From Tethya wilhelma (taxonomy: Eukaryota; Porifera; Demospongiae; Tethyida; Tethyidae), in the NCBI GenBank assembly GCA_964030475.1, contig CAXIPT010000030.1, positions 124,001-188,000 of the forward strand: a DNA stretch of 64,000 nt, given 5' to 3'. Shown here in pieces: positions 42,554-53,905 of this stretch (the stretch's first letter is position 1; each line of letters begins with the position of its first letter). The translations under genes were made by a program, and so were the position numbers. Below the pieces are notes generated by a model. That model made no database searches and was not told the origin of the DNA. It was given only the letters and a program-made list of their open reading frames with translations.

Positions 42554-43613
42554 TTAAAACTTAAATGAAGTCACAACAAAGTTTTCGTTGTACTGTACAC
42601 TCGAAAGTGTAGGCACACTCGCCAACAGACCTTCATCCACTCCGTCCAAATCAGTAGCTTTTACCAGATCTTTTAATATGTTTCCAAATGCAGTCAGAAT
42701 AACTCTATCACCACTGTCATGGAGAAACATCAGCTTAGCAACGAGGCGAGTTTCACACACTGCATACCTCTGCACCATCTGACATTCTGATCGAATACAT
42801 TTTCCAATCACAGGTGGACAACCGCGACCAGGCTCAACAGTACTCTTGCACCATTGACAGACTTTTTTACACAAAAATTCTGCAACTGCTGCAATTGTGG
42901 CATTTTTCAATTCCTTGTTGGTGAGAGAAAATTGATGTTTTACAACTTTTGAAAAGGTTTGATACTTTCTATAGTGGAAGTATCTTTTCTCATACTGAGG
43001 TACTTTATACCACCAAATTCTTTGACCATAAAAGATTTCAATCTATAAATTTACCACCAACAACTGATCCGATGGACTGGCCCCAAATAGTAGCATGTCC
43101 TACTGCTGTTCCATCAGCAATCGTCAAGTCCTGTTTAGTCATCCCATTGTCCAAGGTTTCGGCAGTACCAACCTCATAGACCTTCACAGCTACAGTTACT
43201 AGGTCAAACACAGACCTCTTCTCTATATCAGACACAGATATTTGGTGGTCACCATCCTCAAATTCAATGCAGCTCACATCTACTGCTTTGTCTGATACAA
43301 CAATTTCGGTACTTGACTTCAGTAGCACTTTGATCTTCTCTCCTTGTCGGCTATGCTGTAACTGACAATCTTTCAATTTGATAGTGTCTCTTCGCTTCAA
43401 GTGATTTTCCATGATGGAAAGTTGATCTTCAGAGAACGCCACCATTCAGACACTCGACTTGCCATTGTGCAATGTCCCATCGAAGAATTTACTTTTTCGG
43501 CCTTTCTTCAACGGAGAGAGAGATGTTATGACAACATTAATAGTGGCACTACTCTCAGGGCCTGTTGTACTGAAATCCACCACTTCTCGGGGATGTTTAC
43601 CAAGTTTTGACAT
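42554..43613 (-). pseudogene. RPA-like ssDNA-binding protein of the Helitron
   Basis: ATG at 43613 (MSKLGKHPREVVDFS). Blocks: INVVITSLSPLKKGRKSKFF, then an in-frame TGA at 43446-43448 (probably from CGA). MVAFSEDQLSIMENHLKRRD, IKVLLKSSTEIVV and KQDLTIADGTAVGHATIWGQ form an OB-fold region. A frameshift falls at about 43040. Then LKNATIAAVAEFLCKKVCQW, a zinc ribbon (CQWC ... CIRSEC), RVILTAFGNILKDLV, and a stop at 42554. Same domain order as 15892-16946. Tail to tail with the Helitron coding sequence. Confidence 0.8.
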
Positions 43614-43664
43614 TGTGAACAAGTTTTCACAACCCAAATACCATCAACAACTGAAAATTTGTGA

Positions 43665-44200
43665 TTTTTTATATACACCAAAGTTTCAAGCCACACCTAC
43701 ATCCTTTGCCCTGACAACTTTTGTTCACTTTCCCCAAATTTTTATACATTATGCATGATGTTAGCCACACGTGACAACTTTTTTTACAACTTACGTTCAC
43801 TTTACCCAATTTTTATACATTATGCATGATGTTAGCCACATATGACAACCTTTTTTACAGCCTTGTCAACTTTCGTTCACTCTCCCAATTTTTTTGCATG
43901 ATGTTAGCCACGCGTGACAACTTTTCTTACAACTTTCGTTCACTTTTCCCAATTTTTATACATTATTCATGATGTTACTCACACATGACAACTTTTTTTT
44001 ACAACCCTGACAACTTTCGTTCACTTTGCCCAAATTTTTATGTACTATACATGATATTAGCCACACGTGACAACCTTTTTTACAGCCCAAACAAATTTCA
44101 TTCACTTTCCCCAATTTTTTATACATTATACATGAGTTAGCCACACGTGACAACTTTTTTATAACTTTCTTAGCCCTGACAACTTTCACTCACTTATACA
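43665..44200. repeat. Minisatellite, ~70-125-bp units
   Basis: Five to six irregular repeats of GTTAGCCACACGTGACAACT plus CTTTCGTTCACTTT and CCAATTTTTATACATTATGC. It lies directly upstream of the RPA gene start and may be part of the same element. Confidence 0.75.
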
Positions 44201-44639
44201 TATTCTACAAATGAAATGCACAAAAATCAATTGCACTTCATACAAACCCATCCTACTTAGAGCCCTGATAGCCTTCATTTTTGTACAATTTATAATTATT
44301 TCAACCAATATTGGCAATTACGCAAGAACACACTTTACAATAAGATAAGCATTGTTAAAATAAATTTTCTACATGCACCCTACAATATTGTGTAATGACC
44401 CTCCAATTTTCAACATTGTATATACAACAAATTCATGCATATTCTTTGTTTGGCAGATACAAGACACGCTCCTCAATCCTCATCATACATAAGAAATGGA
44501 GCAATTGTGAAGCAATTACATAATTATTATACATCCAGCCTAAATGGAAGGGCTGGAGGATGTATATAAGTATATGACAAACAGAACGTGTATATGTCAC
44601 TTTTAATATCAAATGATATAAATATTTCAGACTGAAATG
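44201..44639. other. Spacer between two tandem arrays
   Basis: No gene. A short inverted motif near 44540-44560 (CATCCAGCCTAAATGGAAGGGCTGGAGGATG, split by a loop) could form a hairpin. Confidence 0.45.
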
Positions 44640-46275
44640 AATACAGTTCATGACCTAGTGGATCATCTCCCTAAACTACGATATATACAGCCATCCAATA
44701 TAGCTAAACTATGTCCAAATTTAAAGTTCAAACTGGATCAGTAGTATTTTTCGGAACATTATCTGCAAGGCTCCTCTATACCTTCTATACACTATATACC
44801 ATTTCATACTGTAAAAATTCAACTCAACTAATTAAGTTACAATTTTTGTCTGGATGTCATTTAACACATTTATAGCCATCACAGCCTTTAACTTCTTATC
44901 ATAATCTTGGATTTTCCTTATATCCATTTTAACCCAACACAATTGTACTTTGTCATCCTTCATTAGATCTAACACTTTAACCCAACACAATTGCATGCAC
45001 TTTGTCATCCTTCCTTAGATCTAACATTTGCTCACTTCAAAGTTGAATAAGTTCTATAAATTATTTCCATCGTCTTTCTTCATTTGTTATATACGAAGAT
45101 CTTGTACAAATCAGATTGATACATCCTTTCATTCTCCATCACCTAAATTTACTGGCTAATTTAGCAAGCAATTGTGAACTTCCAATCTTTCAAGACTACA
45201 ATGTCCTAATGGATCATCTCCCTAAACTACAATACAACCATGCATTGGATCTAACACTTCTCACTTTAGTTCACCTTCAAAGTTGAATAAGTCCTATACT
45301 TCCATCATCTTTCTTCATTTGTTATATACGAAGATCTTGTACAAATCAGATTGATACATTCTTTCATTCTCCATCACCTAAATTTACTGGCTAATTTAAC
45401 AAGTAATTATGAACTTCCAATCTTTCAAGACTACAATGAATACAGTTCATAACCTAATGCATCATCTCCCTAACTAGGATACAACCATGCAATATAGCTA
45501 AACTGTATCTAAATTTAAAGTTCAAACTGGATCAGTAGTATTTTTCGGAACATTATCTGCAGGGCTCCTCTATACCTTCTATAGACTATATACCATTTCA
45601 TACTGTAAAGATTCAACTCAACTAAATTGTACTTTGTCATCCTTCATTAGATCTAACACTTGCTCACTTCAAAGTTGAATAAGTCCTATATTTTCATCGT
45701 CTCTCTTCATTTGTTATATACGAAGATCTTGTATAGATGACATTCTTTCATTCTCCATCACCTAAATTTACTAGCTAATTTAGCAAGCAATTACGAACTT
45801 CCAATCTTTCAGACTACAATGAATATACAGTTCATAACCTAATGGATCATCTCCCTAAACTACAATACAACCATGCAATATAGCTAAACTGTATCCAAAT
45901 TTAAAGTTCAAACTGGATCAGTAGTATTTTTCGGAACATTATCTGCAGGGCTCCTCTATACCTTCTATACACTATATACCATTTCATACTGTAAAGATTC
46001 AACTCAACTAGTCATCCTTCATTAGATTTACTGGCTAATTTACTTTAGTCTTGTAACAAGAGGTTCATGTTGACCTACATCACCAAATGCATCCTCTGAG
46101 AGATTTAGATGAGAACTTAATGGTTTGGCAAGCAATTATGAACTTCCAATCTTTCAAGACTACAATGAATACAGTTCATGACCTAATGGATCATCTCCCT
46201 AAACTACGACACAACCACGCATTGCATGAATCTAACACTAGCTCACTTTAATTCACCTTCAAAGTCGAATAAGTT
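44640..46275. repeat. ~383-bp tandem satellite array, irregular
   Basis: The landmark GTTCAAACTGGATCAGTAGT followed by TTTTTCGGAACATTATCTGC occurs near 44726, 45520 and 45905, so spacing is about 790 then about 385. A second landmark, TTGTTATATACGAAGATCTT, occurs near 45083, 45317 and 45711. Units are rearranged and partly deleted. Non-coding. Confidence 0.8.
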
Positions 46276-46604
46276 CTTCAACATACAATATCGCAACTAT
46301 ATTATTTTGTTTTAATTTGTCATCCTACTCAACTTAAATGCAACTTATTTTAATTACACATATTTTACTTTCTATGATGCACCCTCCAAGCTCTTATTTG
46401 TATAACATGATTATTTTATACATACTTATTGTTATACCAATACAATATAAACAACTTGAAACAAACAACATTATAACACAACTTTAAACTATCTATTGAG
46501 TTGAATATACTGTAAGGAACACCGTACCCTGCAGCTCTTTTCTGAATCATCATCAAGTAAGCCAACTACAATATTATACAAAACAAACAATATTAAACAC
46601 AATT
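46276..46604. other. Gene-free spacer
   Basis: AT-rich, nothing recognised. Confidence 0.5.
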
Positions 46605-47115
46605 ATTCCCAGTACGGTAGTACTGGGTACATAGGAAATGGCACGGATGGCCCATTAGCGCAATACAAATATTCACACTGCAAAAAAATGAGCGCTTGGC
46701 ACTATAAGGCTTCTAAAGCTATTTTTTTAGCTCATTCTCTTTCTAATGGGCCTAAAAACATGGCCTAAAACCATCGCTAAGGTATTTAACTAAAATATGC
46801 CAAACCTCCAATTTTCTCCATCTTCTTCTTCTTATTCGTCTATGTTGGCAAGACTTTTCTCAAAGACTGCTCACTTTCAGAAGCTGATTCTTGAACGAAT
46901 TAACTTGGTTTCTTTGTCTTCACGTGCTTTTTGCATCGGTTATTCGTCTCTCTAGCTGAGTAGCTAGATACAAGACGAAAAGCGCCTTCTCCGTATGGGA
47001 GCCATTCATTTCTATAATCATTAATAATTCATCAGCTACTTGGGAAATGAAATTGACGACCCTTTTCCAGATAAACAAGTGTGCATTATTTGGAATCCGA
47101 ATATTCTTTGCCCAA
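46605..47115 (+). repeat. Repeat family C, copy 2
   Basis: Hairpin CCCAGTACGGTAGTACTGGG at 46608-46627, then the same order of blocks as copy 1 through AACTTGGTTTCTTTGTCTTC to GCATTATTTGGAATCC. Confidence 0.78.
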
Positions 47116-47401
47116 GTCTTTGCCTGCCTGCTTCTCAGTTACCTGAAGATTTCTGGTTGTACTGAAGTCTCCATAACCTTTCAGTCTTCTGTATTTAAGA
47201 GATGAATAGACTACTTTCAGGTTTGTTATGTAAGCAAAGCAAGTAAATTTGTTAGATACACTGAGCTCCAGCCTCTGGATGCTTCACTTAGAATACTGAT
47301 AGCATATAAGCTATAATATCCATGCTGATAGTGTACAAGTAACTACTGTATACACACGTGCTCAAATGTGATTCATAGAATAATGAAAAAATGAGAACAA
47401 A

Positions 47402-47677
47402 ACAAGTAAAAAAAAACATTGGAAATGTATTGAGACATAGGAATGGCCAAATCGTAAAAATAAAGCAAACAAGATGGAATGCCTCTTAGAGTGTGTAAAG
47501 AAATATTCCTATGGGCAACATGAGGGACTCAACATAGGAAGAGAGTACTGCATGCAGCCCACACAGGAAGAATAATTCTGCACACACTCTAACAGGCATT
47601 CCATCTTGTTTGCTTTATTCTTACGATTTGGCCATTCCTATGTCTCAATACATTTCCAATGTTTTTTTTTTACTTGT
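47402..47677. mobile_element. Repeat family D foldback, copy 2
   Basis: Inverted arms of about 95-100 bp: ACAAGTAAAAAAAAACATTG ... GCAAACAAGATGGAATGCC, and the complement ending TTTTACTTGT. The right arm is part of the 586-bp segment also found at 34624-35209. Confidence 0.85.
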
Positions 47678-48180
47678 AAATATATATAAATTGCTATAAT
47701 TGTTGCAAAACAATCTCAACATCATGTTTACAATTACATCATACACTAAACAGTTATTTTGTATTATGTAATAGAATATAGTTTGTGTTGTTTAATTTTA
47801 ACTGTAACTTTGTACTATTAGTTTCTGTACGCCTTACTATTGTTACATTTTCTTTGTCTGTAGTTACAATGCACCTGATTGTATGAAGGCTCGCCTTTGC
47901 GAAGGCTTGGTACCTTTTTAATACTGTCACTAGTTTCTTACATATTTTTATTGTTCTTGTACTCTTTCACTGTATAGAGCTAAAGATAATATTTTGAAAC
48001 TCTGAACTGAATTTTCAACAAATTTCGCCTTTGGTCGCATTTTAGCTAGTTGTGCTTAGAGCTTGCGAATTCACAAGACTTAACCTTTTCAACAATATAA
48101 TAATATCCAATGCCACTCAAAATACTCAGAATAGATTCAGTATGTACGCACCAAGGGTTATGCACCTTGGTGCCTTCATT
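47595..48180. repeat. 586-bp inverted counterpart of 34624-35209
   Basis: Identical in length and, where checked, sequence to the reverse complement of 34624-35209. Beyond both ends the flanks differ. Confidence 0.85.
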
Positions 48181-49281
48181 CCTCTTTGGGCTTCCTTGGG
48201 CTCTTGCTGCTGTGAGGGCCAAAAGATACGCATATAATGCACACCTGCCGTTCTCTCCTTCTCGGCTATATCTTATCAACAATACGATCAGCGGTAACCC
48301 CAATCAAGATTATAGAGGTTCATGATAATAGTTATCTCCTGAAAAAGTTTGGTTGTCATAGCAACTTTCTAAGATTTCCGCCTAATTAATTATTCATAGT
48401 TTAAGGTGTTTCATTGACCAATCATTATTTACATGAATATTCATTATTTTGGAATGAGATTTTGGTAACATGAAAACGAAAGGCCAAAATTTTGTTGTAT
48501 AGCAAAGAAATTAGGAAAAGCTATTTGATATTCTGTGTAGATCTGAATTTTAATTCTGGCAAAATTTCAATCATTTTCAAGGTGACCCGGGCCTTAAGTA
48601 TGCAGAGCAAAGAAACCAAGTTTGTTTGTTCAAGAATCAGCTTCTAAAAGTGAATAGTCTCTGAGAAAAGTTGAGCCAAGCTAAAAGACGAATAAGAAGA
48701 TGGAGAAAATTGGAGGTTTGGCATATTTCAGTTTGGATGTTTTTAGGCCATGTTTTAGAGCTCATTAAGCCTTGGCGCGTGCGTAGCACGTGCAGATAGT
48801 CATTTTGTCTGTCCCATCGAAATCTCAAGAACGGCAACTCTAGTGACACAATTGATGGTACTTACATTCATAACTCTGAATGATCTTGTAAAAATATATT
48901 ATTTGCTGTCTAAAATACTGTAGTTTCTGAGATTTGAGGCTTTTGTGCTTTTTCGAGTGCTTAGCTTCGAGGCCACGCCTACTAATTTTGGTGTGTGTTA
49001 TCCAGAATTTGTGTAGTAAATACTGACAAACACTCTGAGGAACATGGCTCTCTGAATGGCTGCTGTTGCTGAATAGTTGGCCAGTGTTGTTTGGCGAGAC
49101 AGACAGGAGTTGGCCTGCTTTCTATGTACGCATATAGCTAGGGCATGCAAAGATTTTTACATTGTGGCCAGCTTGGCTAAATAAATGAGTGCTTCACTGA
49201 GTTTGGCTCACTGTAGGTCTAGCAGCTAGACTTTGCTATCTGACAGCAGCTGAGTATTTCAATCCATGTATAATATTGTAG
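48181..49281. other. Repeat-derived spacer (C copy 4 inside)
   Basis: 48590-48770 is an inverted family C fragment (AAACCAAG..., AAGATGGAGAAAATTGGAGG). 48770-49000 resembles 53940-54215 in part (CGAGGCCACGCC, TCTCAAGAACGG, GCGCGTGCG). No gene. Confidence 0.5.
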
Positions 49282-50852
49282 CAGTGGCGTAGCCAAGGTG
49301 TGGCAGAGTGTGGCTCTTGCCACACCAATGTGAACAAAATAATATAAATTACCTTGCTTCGGATCGTTCTGTAGATCGAACTGAACCGGCGAGCACACCG
49401 GCAGGATACAATCCGCGTGACTATCCCATTTGACCTTTGCTCGTGATCAGTCTTTGACCTTTGCACGTGGTCAGTCTTTGACCTTTGCACGTGGTCAGTC
49501 TTTGACCTTGCAATTATGAGTCAACATGCAGTCAAAGCTTTCTAGTTTCTTCTCTAGTTCTGGACCTTCTGGTTCTAGTTTGTATGATACCGCTAGCAGT
49601 GATTCCAACTTTTCTAGGTCAGTAAGTTCTAACAGTAGTATAAATTGTACCAATACTGCTAGTTCATCTAATTCAAACCCACTTCCGGAGTGCCCAGTCG
49701 ACCCTCTCGATCCTGCTGATTTGATAGGACGCACACTCACTTGGGAATACAAGACAAGATTAATTGAACTTGGACCCTGCCAGCCGCGTTTGGCTAGCTA
49801 TCCTGTGTATGAACACAATGATGGACAGAAGAGATCATTTCAAGCTAAGTGGTTTGATTTACCATGCAGCAATAAGTGGTTGGAATATTCATGTACAAAT
49901 AACAAAATGTACTGTTTTGCCTGTAAAATGTTTGGTGTACAATGTGGTGAAAAAAAGGAAGAGAATTGGGTATCAATCGGTGTGACAGGAGGAAATTGGA
50001 AAAATAGTGTTAAACGTATCCGTGAGCACGCAGCAACACAATATCACATGTCTAGTATGGTAACGTTTAAAAGCTCTCAATCAATTGACTGTCTACTAGA
50101 TCGGCAAAGGGCTGAAGAACAATCAAAAAGGCAAACAGAAATAGCTAGTAATCGTGAAGTACTAACTCATTTGTTGGACATTATTAGGCTACTTGCCAAG
50201 CAAAATTTAGCTTTTCGAGGTCATAACGAGAAAGCAAGCTCACTTAATAGGGGAAACTTTCTGGAGTTTGTACATCACCAAGCTAAATATGATCCAATTC
50301 TTAAACTACACTTACAAAAGGCAGGAAAAAATGCTACATATTTGTCCCCTGATATTCAAAACCAGCTTATTAATGCAATGGCAAACAAAGTCTGTCAAGC
50401 AATATTATCAGAGGTGAAAGAAGCTAAATTTTTTTCAATTCTAGTAGATGAGACACCAGATGTTTCACACCAAGAACAGATGACATTTATTTTGAGATAT
50501 GTTGACTCACAGTGTTGTGTATGTGAACGATTTATTGGATTGCTCCAGATTGCCAAAACAAATGCTCAATCTCTCCAGCAGTCTGTAAATGAAATGCTAG
50601 TTAAACATGACTTACAATTGGATGATATCCGTGGACAAGGGTATGACGGGGCTGGTGCAATGAGTGGTCAGTACAGTGGACTTCAAAGTAGGATATTGGC
50701 AGAAAACAGTATGGCTTTGTATGTTCATTGTCATGCCCATATATTAAACCTTGTTTTGGTTGACACATGTACTAAAAATACTACTACAAGAGACTTTTTT
50801 GGAACTGTTCAATCTCTCTATGAATTTTTCTCAGCCAGTTCAAAACGTCATA
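49282..50852 (+). mobile_element. hAT transposon, 5' part, cut at the N
   Basis: The probable 5' terminus CAGTGGCGTAGCCAAGGTG at 49282 is hAT-like. Between it and the ORF is a 24-bp minisatellite (GACCTTTGCACGTGGTCAGT units, 49430-49508). The transposase starts at 49526. The element has no 3' end: sequence changes at 50853. Confidence 0.7.
49526..50852 (+). CDS. hAT transposase (TTF-zinc finger, DUF4371 type), 3' truncated
   Basis: Open for 442 codons from ATG 49526. N-terminal Ser-rich tail, then a TTF-type zinc finger region (RSFQAKWFDLPCSNKWLEYS, MYCFACKMFG, HAATQYH). Next come the DUF4371/hAT core EAKFFSILVDETPDVSHQEQ (first Asp), DIRGQGYDGAGAMSGQYSGL (second Asp) and ALYVHCHAHILNLVLVD (CxxH-type motif), and LYEFFSASSKRH. 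Relatives include ZMYM1-like and zinc-finger MYM genes derived from hATs. The last Glu and the dimerisation domain would lie beyond the break. No internal stop, so it was probably a young copy. Confidence 0.85.
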
Positions 50853-50853
50853 N
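50853..50853. other. Single ambiguous base (N), likely join
   Basis: The only N in the window. A hAT ORF stops to its left, and a Helitron coding segment (minus) starts to its right, both mid-gene. The 1229-bp inverted identity with 35211-36439 also ends here. Confidence 0.9.
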
Positions 50854-51169
50854 AATTTGAAAACCACTTCTACTTGCTTGAAATCTGAGGGATTCAAATG
50901 CTCTTACCATTTGGTAATGTTCTTCATTACTGACATCAATTGATGGTTGATCGGGCTCTATAGTCTTTTGGATTGTATTAAAGACAGATTGTACTGTTTC
51001 TGTCTGGGGGCTAGGCTCATATTCCATATTTGTACAATATTCATCAGATTGTGCATCAGGAAGATTAAGTAGACTACTAAACAATTCAGGATCATTACTG
51101 ATTGCATCATCAATCCAATTATTGTTTATGGATATCTCTTTATACAATGGGTTATTGGCTTTCAACCAC
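50854..51169 (-). pseudogene. Helitron segment before the OTU core (second copy)
   Basis: Same as 36124-36439: WLKANNPLYKEI to RSGFQI. Continues the minus-strand N-terminal part at 52945-53905 once the TTAA element is removed (LINALK then WLKANN). Cut at the N immediately before the OTU catalytic motif. Confidence 0.85.
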
Positions 51170-51173
51170 TTAA

Positions 51174-52940
51174 ACGAGGAGGTCGCGTTTATAATGACGC
51201 AATTATTCACACGCGTTCGTTTTGGATCACTTCCGGGGTACGGGGTATAAATAGAAAAATCCCCGGACACCACCTTTGACCTTTTGCGCAGAGGTAAAAA
51301 ATTGTTGTCATGGCGCTTGCAGAGCTCCTTTTTTCTCTTTGCAACAACTACGCACTACGACGCTTACCTTCCACAAAACACTTGTACAGTAGTAGTGGTT
51401 ACCAAATAAAAACTACCTGTTATGTCCTTTTGTAAACATTCCAAAGAATTTGGTCTGTTTCTGTGGTCTTAGTATTCCATTGACAATATTATACAGCAAA
51501 TACAGGCAGTAACACTGCCAATACAGACTCACACTATTATTTTTACAAATTATTAACAAACAAGAGCACATCTTTGTATAAAAGTATACAAATTTCTTGC
51601 ACTAGTTTCTACCAGGGCATCACTGAACACTGTATTGAGACAGTACACCATTCTAGTCACTCTCACTGAGGTCTCTTTGAGTTTGTGAAGAGTAGAGCAA
51701 TATTTGGCTGATTTCATGTCCTGCAAAATAGTTTGGATTAGAAGGTAAACTGCTTGTTTATGCGAAATAGAAGTACTATGAATTGCTAACAATAGTGTTG
51801 TTGTTTTTTTTTAGTTACCAGGATCATGATGGTGAGTCAAGTAGGTGTCTACAGACGCTGAAGAGAAGGAACAAGAAGAGAGTACATGGTCCACTGGTTG
51901 TGGTGGAGTTGGTGCTCTCTTCTATCTTTATCATGTCATCAAGTTGAATATCAGCTGATCTGTACAATAATAGTCAGTCATGCATCAATAATATTATTTG
52001 CTAAAATTTGTATTGTATGAACTAACCATCAATAAAACAATAAAGATGGATGTTCTTTATGTTAACGGACTCGACAAATGCCACCTAATTCAACATGGAA
52101 GTGGAGACTTCAACACCATTTCGTCATAAGCCAAGCTCAAGTGTAAATGCCGGTCGAGAAAACCGTATGTAACTGTGTTTGTACGACATGACTCAGCTAT
52201 TATCACATGTACACACATACGTACAGTAAATAGACCACTTACTTTCACAAACTACAACTGTACACTTTCAATAACTTGAGCACGGATGAAACTCTACTAC
52301 ACCTGTCAGATTGACCATGAAATTATAGCGACAGTACGTTAACACAGGGGTCTTGCAAACACAGCCACCATCGACACATCCTGACCCTCACCATTCGGCC
52401 ATCAACACCACCTGTATACACCCCTACCACACATAATAAGAACTGTTACATTAAAATTTGTGTTTATTTGCTTTATAACTCTGTAAGTACTGACCTGAGC
52501 TTGAGAAATAGAGCCACTAGATGGCTCAGAACCAATGGAGTGTCTCCAAACATTTATAGCAGCTACAAGCAGCAGTGCAAGCTTCATTTTTGAGACTTTG
52601 AGAGACTCTAGGCGTCATTGACAGTCCTATCAGTCTTTGGACACGCAAAAAGGAGTCCTTTTTACTTTCACTCGAGAAGTTTATTCCCTGGCATGGTAAA
52701 AGAACGCTTCTTTCTCAAAATACACGTAGTTTTCTTCAAAAACTGCAGCAATTGTTCATTTGTGGCGTTCTCTAAGTTTGTGCAGCTGTTTTGGTTAGTA
52801 AAACTCAGTAAAACACAGTGTAAAACCCGTGTAAGTCCCTTGCTTAGTTACCAATTTTCTAAAGTAAAAAATTCCGATGCCATTTTCTGACGGTGCGAAT
52901 TTGTGGCCGGCCACGCCCCTTTTATACGCGACCTCCTCGT
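51174..52940. mobile_element. 1767-bp TTAA-flanked element, TIR ACGAGGAGGTCGCGT
   Basis: Perfect 15-bp TIRs with TTAA at 51170-51173 and 52941-52944; it interrupts the Helitron gene between ...LINAL(K) and WLKANN. The TTAA target is typical of piggyBac and Kolobok elements. Each TIR is followed inward by a TATA-like run (TTTATAA; TATAAAAG). No transposase was recognised. Possible exons: a plus-strand start at about 52093 (MEVETSTPFRHKPSSSVNAG) with donor GTATGT; a minus-strand ORF at 52587 starting MKLALLLVAAINVW (signal-peptide-like) with donor GTCAGT; a minus-strand exon near 51720-51570. The same element, truncated, is at 35211-36119. Confidence 0.85.
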
Positions 52941-52944
52941 TTAA

Positions 52945-53905
52945 GAGCATTAATAAGTTTTTCAGGGGTCACATACCCATACATATAGTGTCCTTCCCAA
53001 GTTTACGTTTAAATTTTAGTGGAATCAATTCACTTTGTGATGGTAATCGTGGTAATACTATACACACAGTATCAATTTTTTTGGCACATTTATAGCTGGA
53101 CCATGTATGGACCTTTGTTTGCCAGATGGTAGTGCAACCATTTTCATAAAAGGGATACGTAAAGAAATGAGTCTGGTCTCTAGCTGATTCAAACAGGATA
53201 ACTCGGGGAACGCTACACAATTCCAATCCATTAGCTTTACACAATAAAGGCATGTTACCTCGACTTAAGGCTAAATGACAAGTTTTACATACATACATTT
53301 TACCATCACTACTAACACGTTTGTGTTGTAAACAAAATACTTTGTCTAGCATAGTGCAACTGGCCTTCATATACTTGTCTTGGTCAAATCCTACACTATA
53401 CATTAGCCTATGACAAGAAGTACATACACACTCAGGACCATGCTCTACTTTAGACAGGAAACAATCAATAGCAGTTTCCAAGCAAACATTTGTTGCATTT
53501 GAGCGTTTAGCTGTTGTGCATTTCCTGTCTTTATCTCTTCGACTATTTTGTGATCTAATGTTTCATTGAGTCGAATCTTTGACATATGTTCTTTATTCTT
53601 TTTTGCATGAGTTTTCCTTTGTTCTTCTGTTTCATTAATTCTACTCTCAGCCATATGCTTTTTATTCTTTTTTGTACGAGTTAGTTTTTTTTCTTCAGTT
53701 TCATTAATTCTACTTTCAACCATATGCTTTTTATTCTGTATTGCACGAGTTTGTCTTTGTTCTTCTGTTTCATTAATTCTACTCTCAGCCATATATCTTT
53801 TATTCTTTTGCGCACGAGTTTGTCTTTATTCTTCTGTTTCATTAATTCTACTCTCAGCCATGTTTTTTATTTTTTTGCGCACGAGTTTGTCTTTGTTCCT
53901 GAGTA
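52945..53905 (-). pseudogene. Helitron N-terminal region: STPR repeats and Cys-rich domain
   Basis: Minus strand. About five 66-69-bp coding repeats (53560-53905), each 22-23 residues with RINETEEQRQTR-like sequence (RxxETxxQRxxR), as in STPR DNA-binding repeats. One unit has a stop (CAA to TAA near 53829). Then a frameshift and CFLSKVEHGPECVCTSCHRL, DGKMYVCKTCHLALSRGNMP and CKANGLELCSVP (zinc-binding Cys pairs), the usual N-terminus of OTU/Rep Helitrons. Then LPSQSELIPLKFKRKLG, a frameshift, and VTPEKLINALK up to the TTAA element. Together with 50854-51169 this is the missing 5' half of a Helitron like the one at 36.1 kb. Confidence 0.82.

Noticed and set aside
43665..44200. Regular repeats as a CRISPR-like array
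   Set aside because: Units vary from about 70 to 125 bp, repeats are degenerate and spacers not unique; a minisatellite in a eukaryotic context.
52402..52587. Signal-peptide-like MKLALLLVAAINVW as a secreted protein or toxin-like gene
   Set aside because: No second exon or cysteine framework can be supported; kept only as a candidate exon of the TTAA element.
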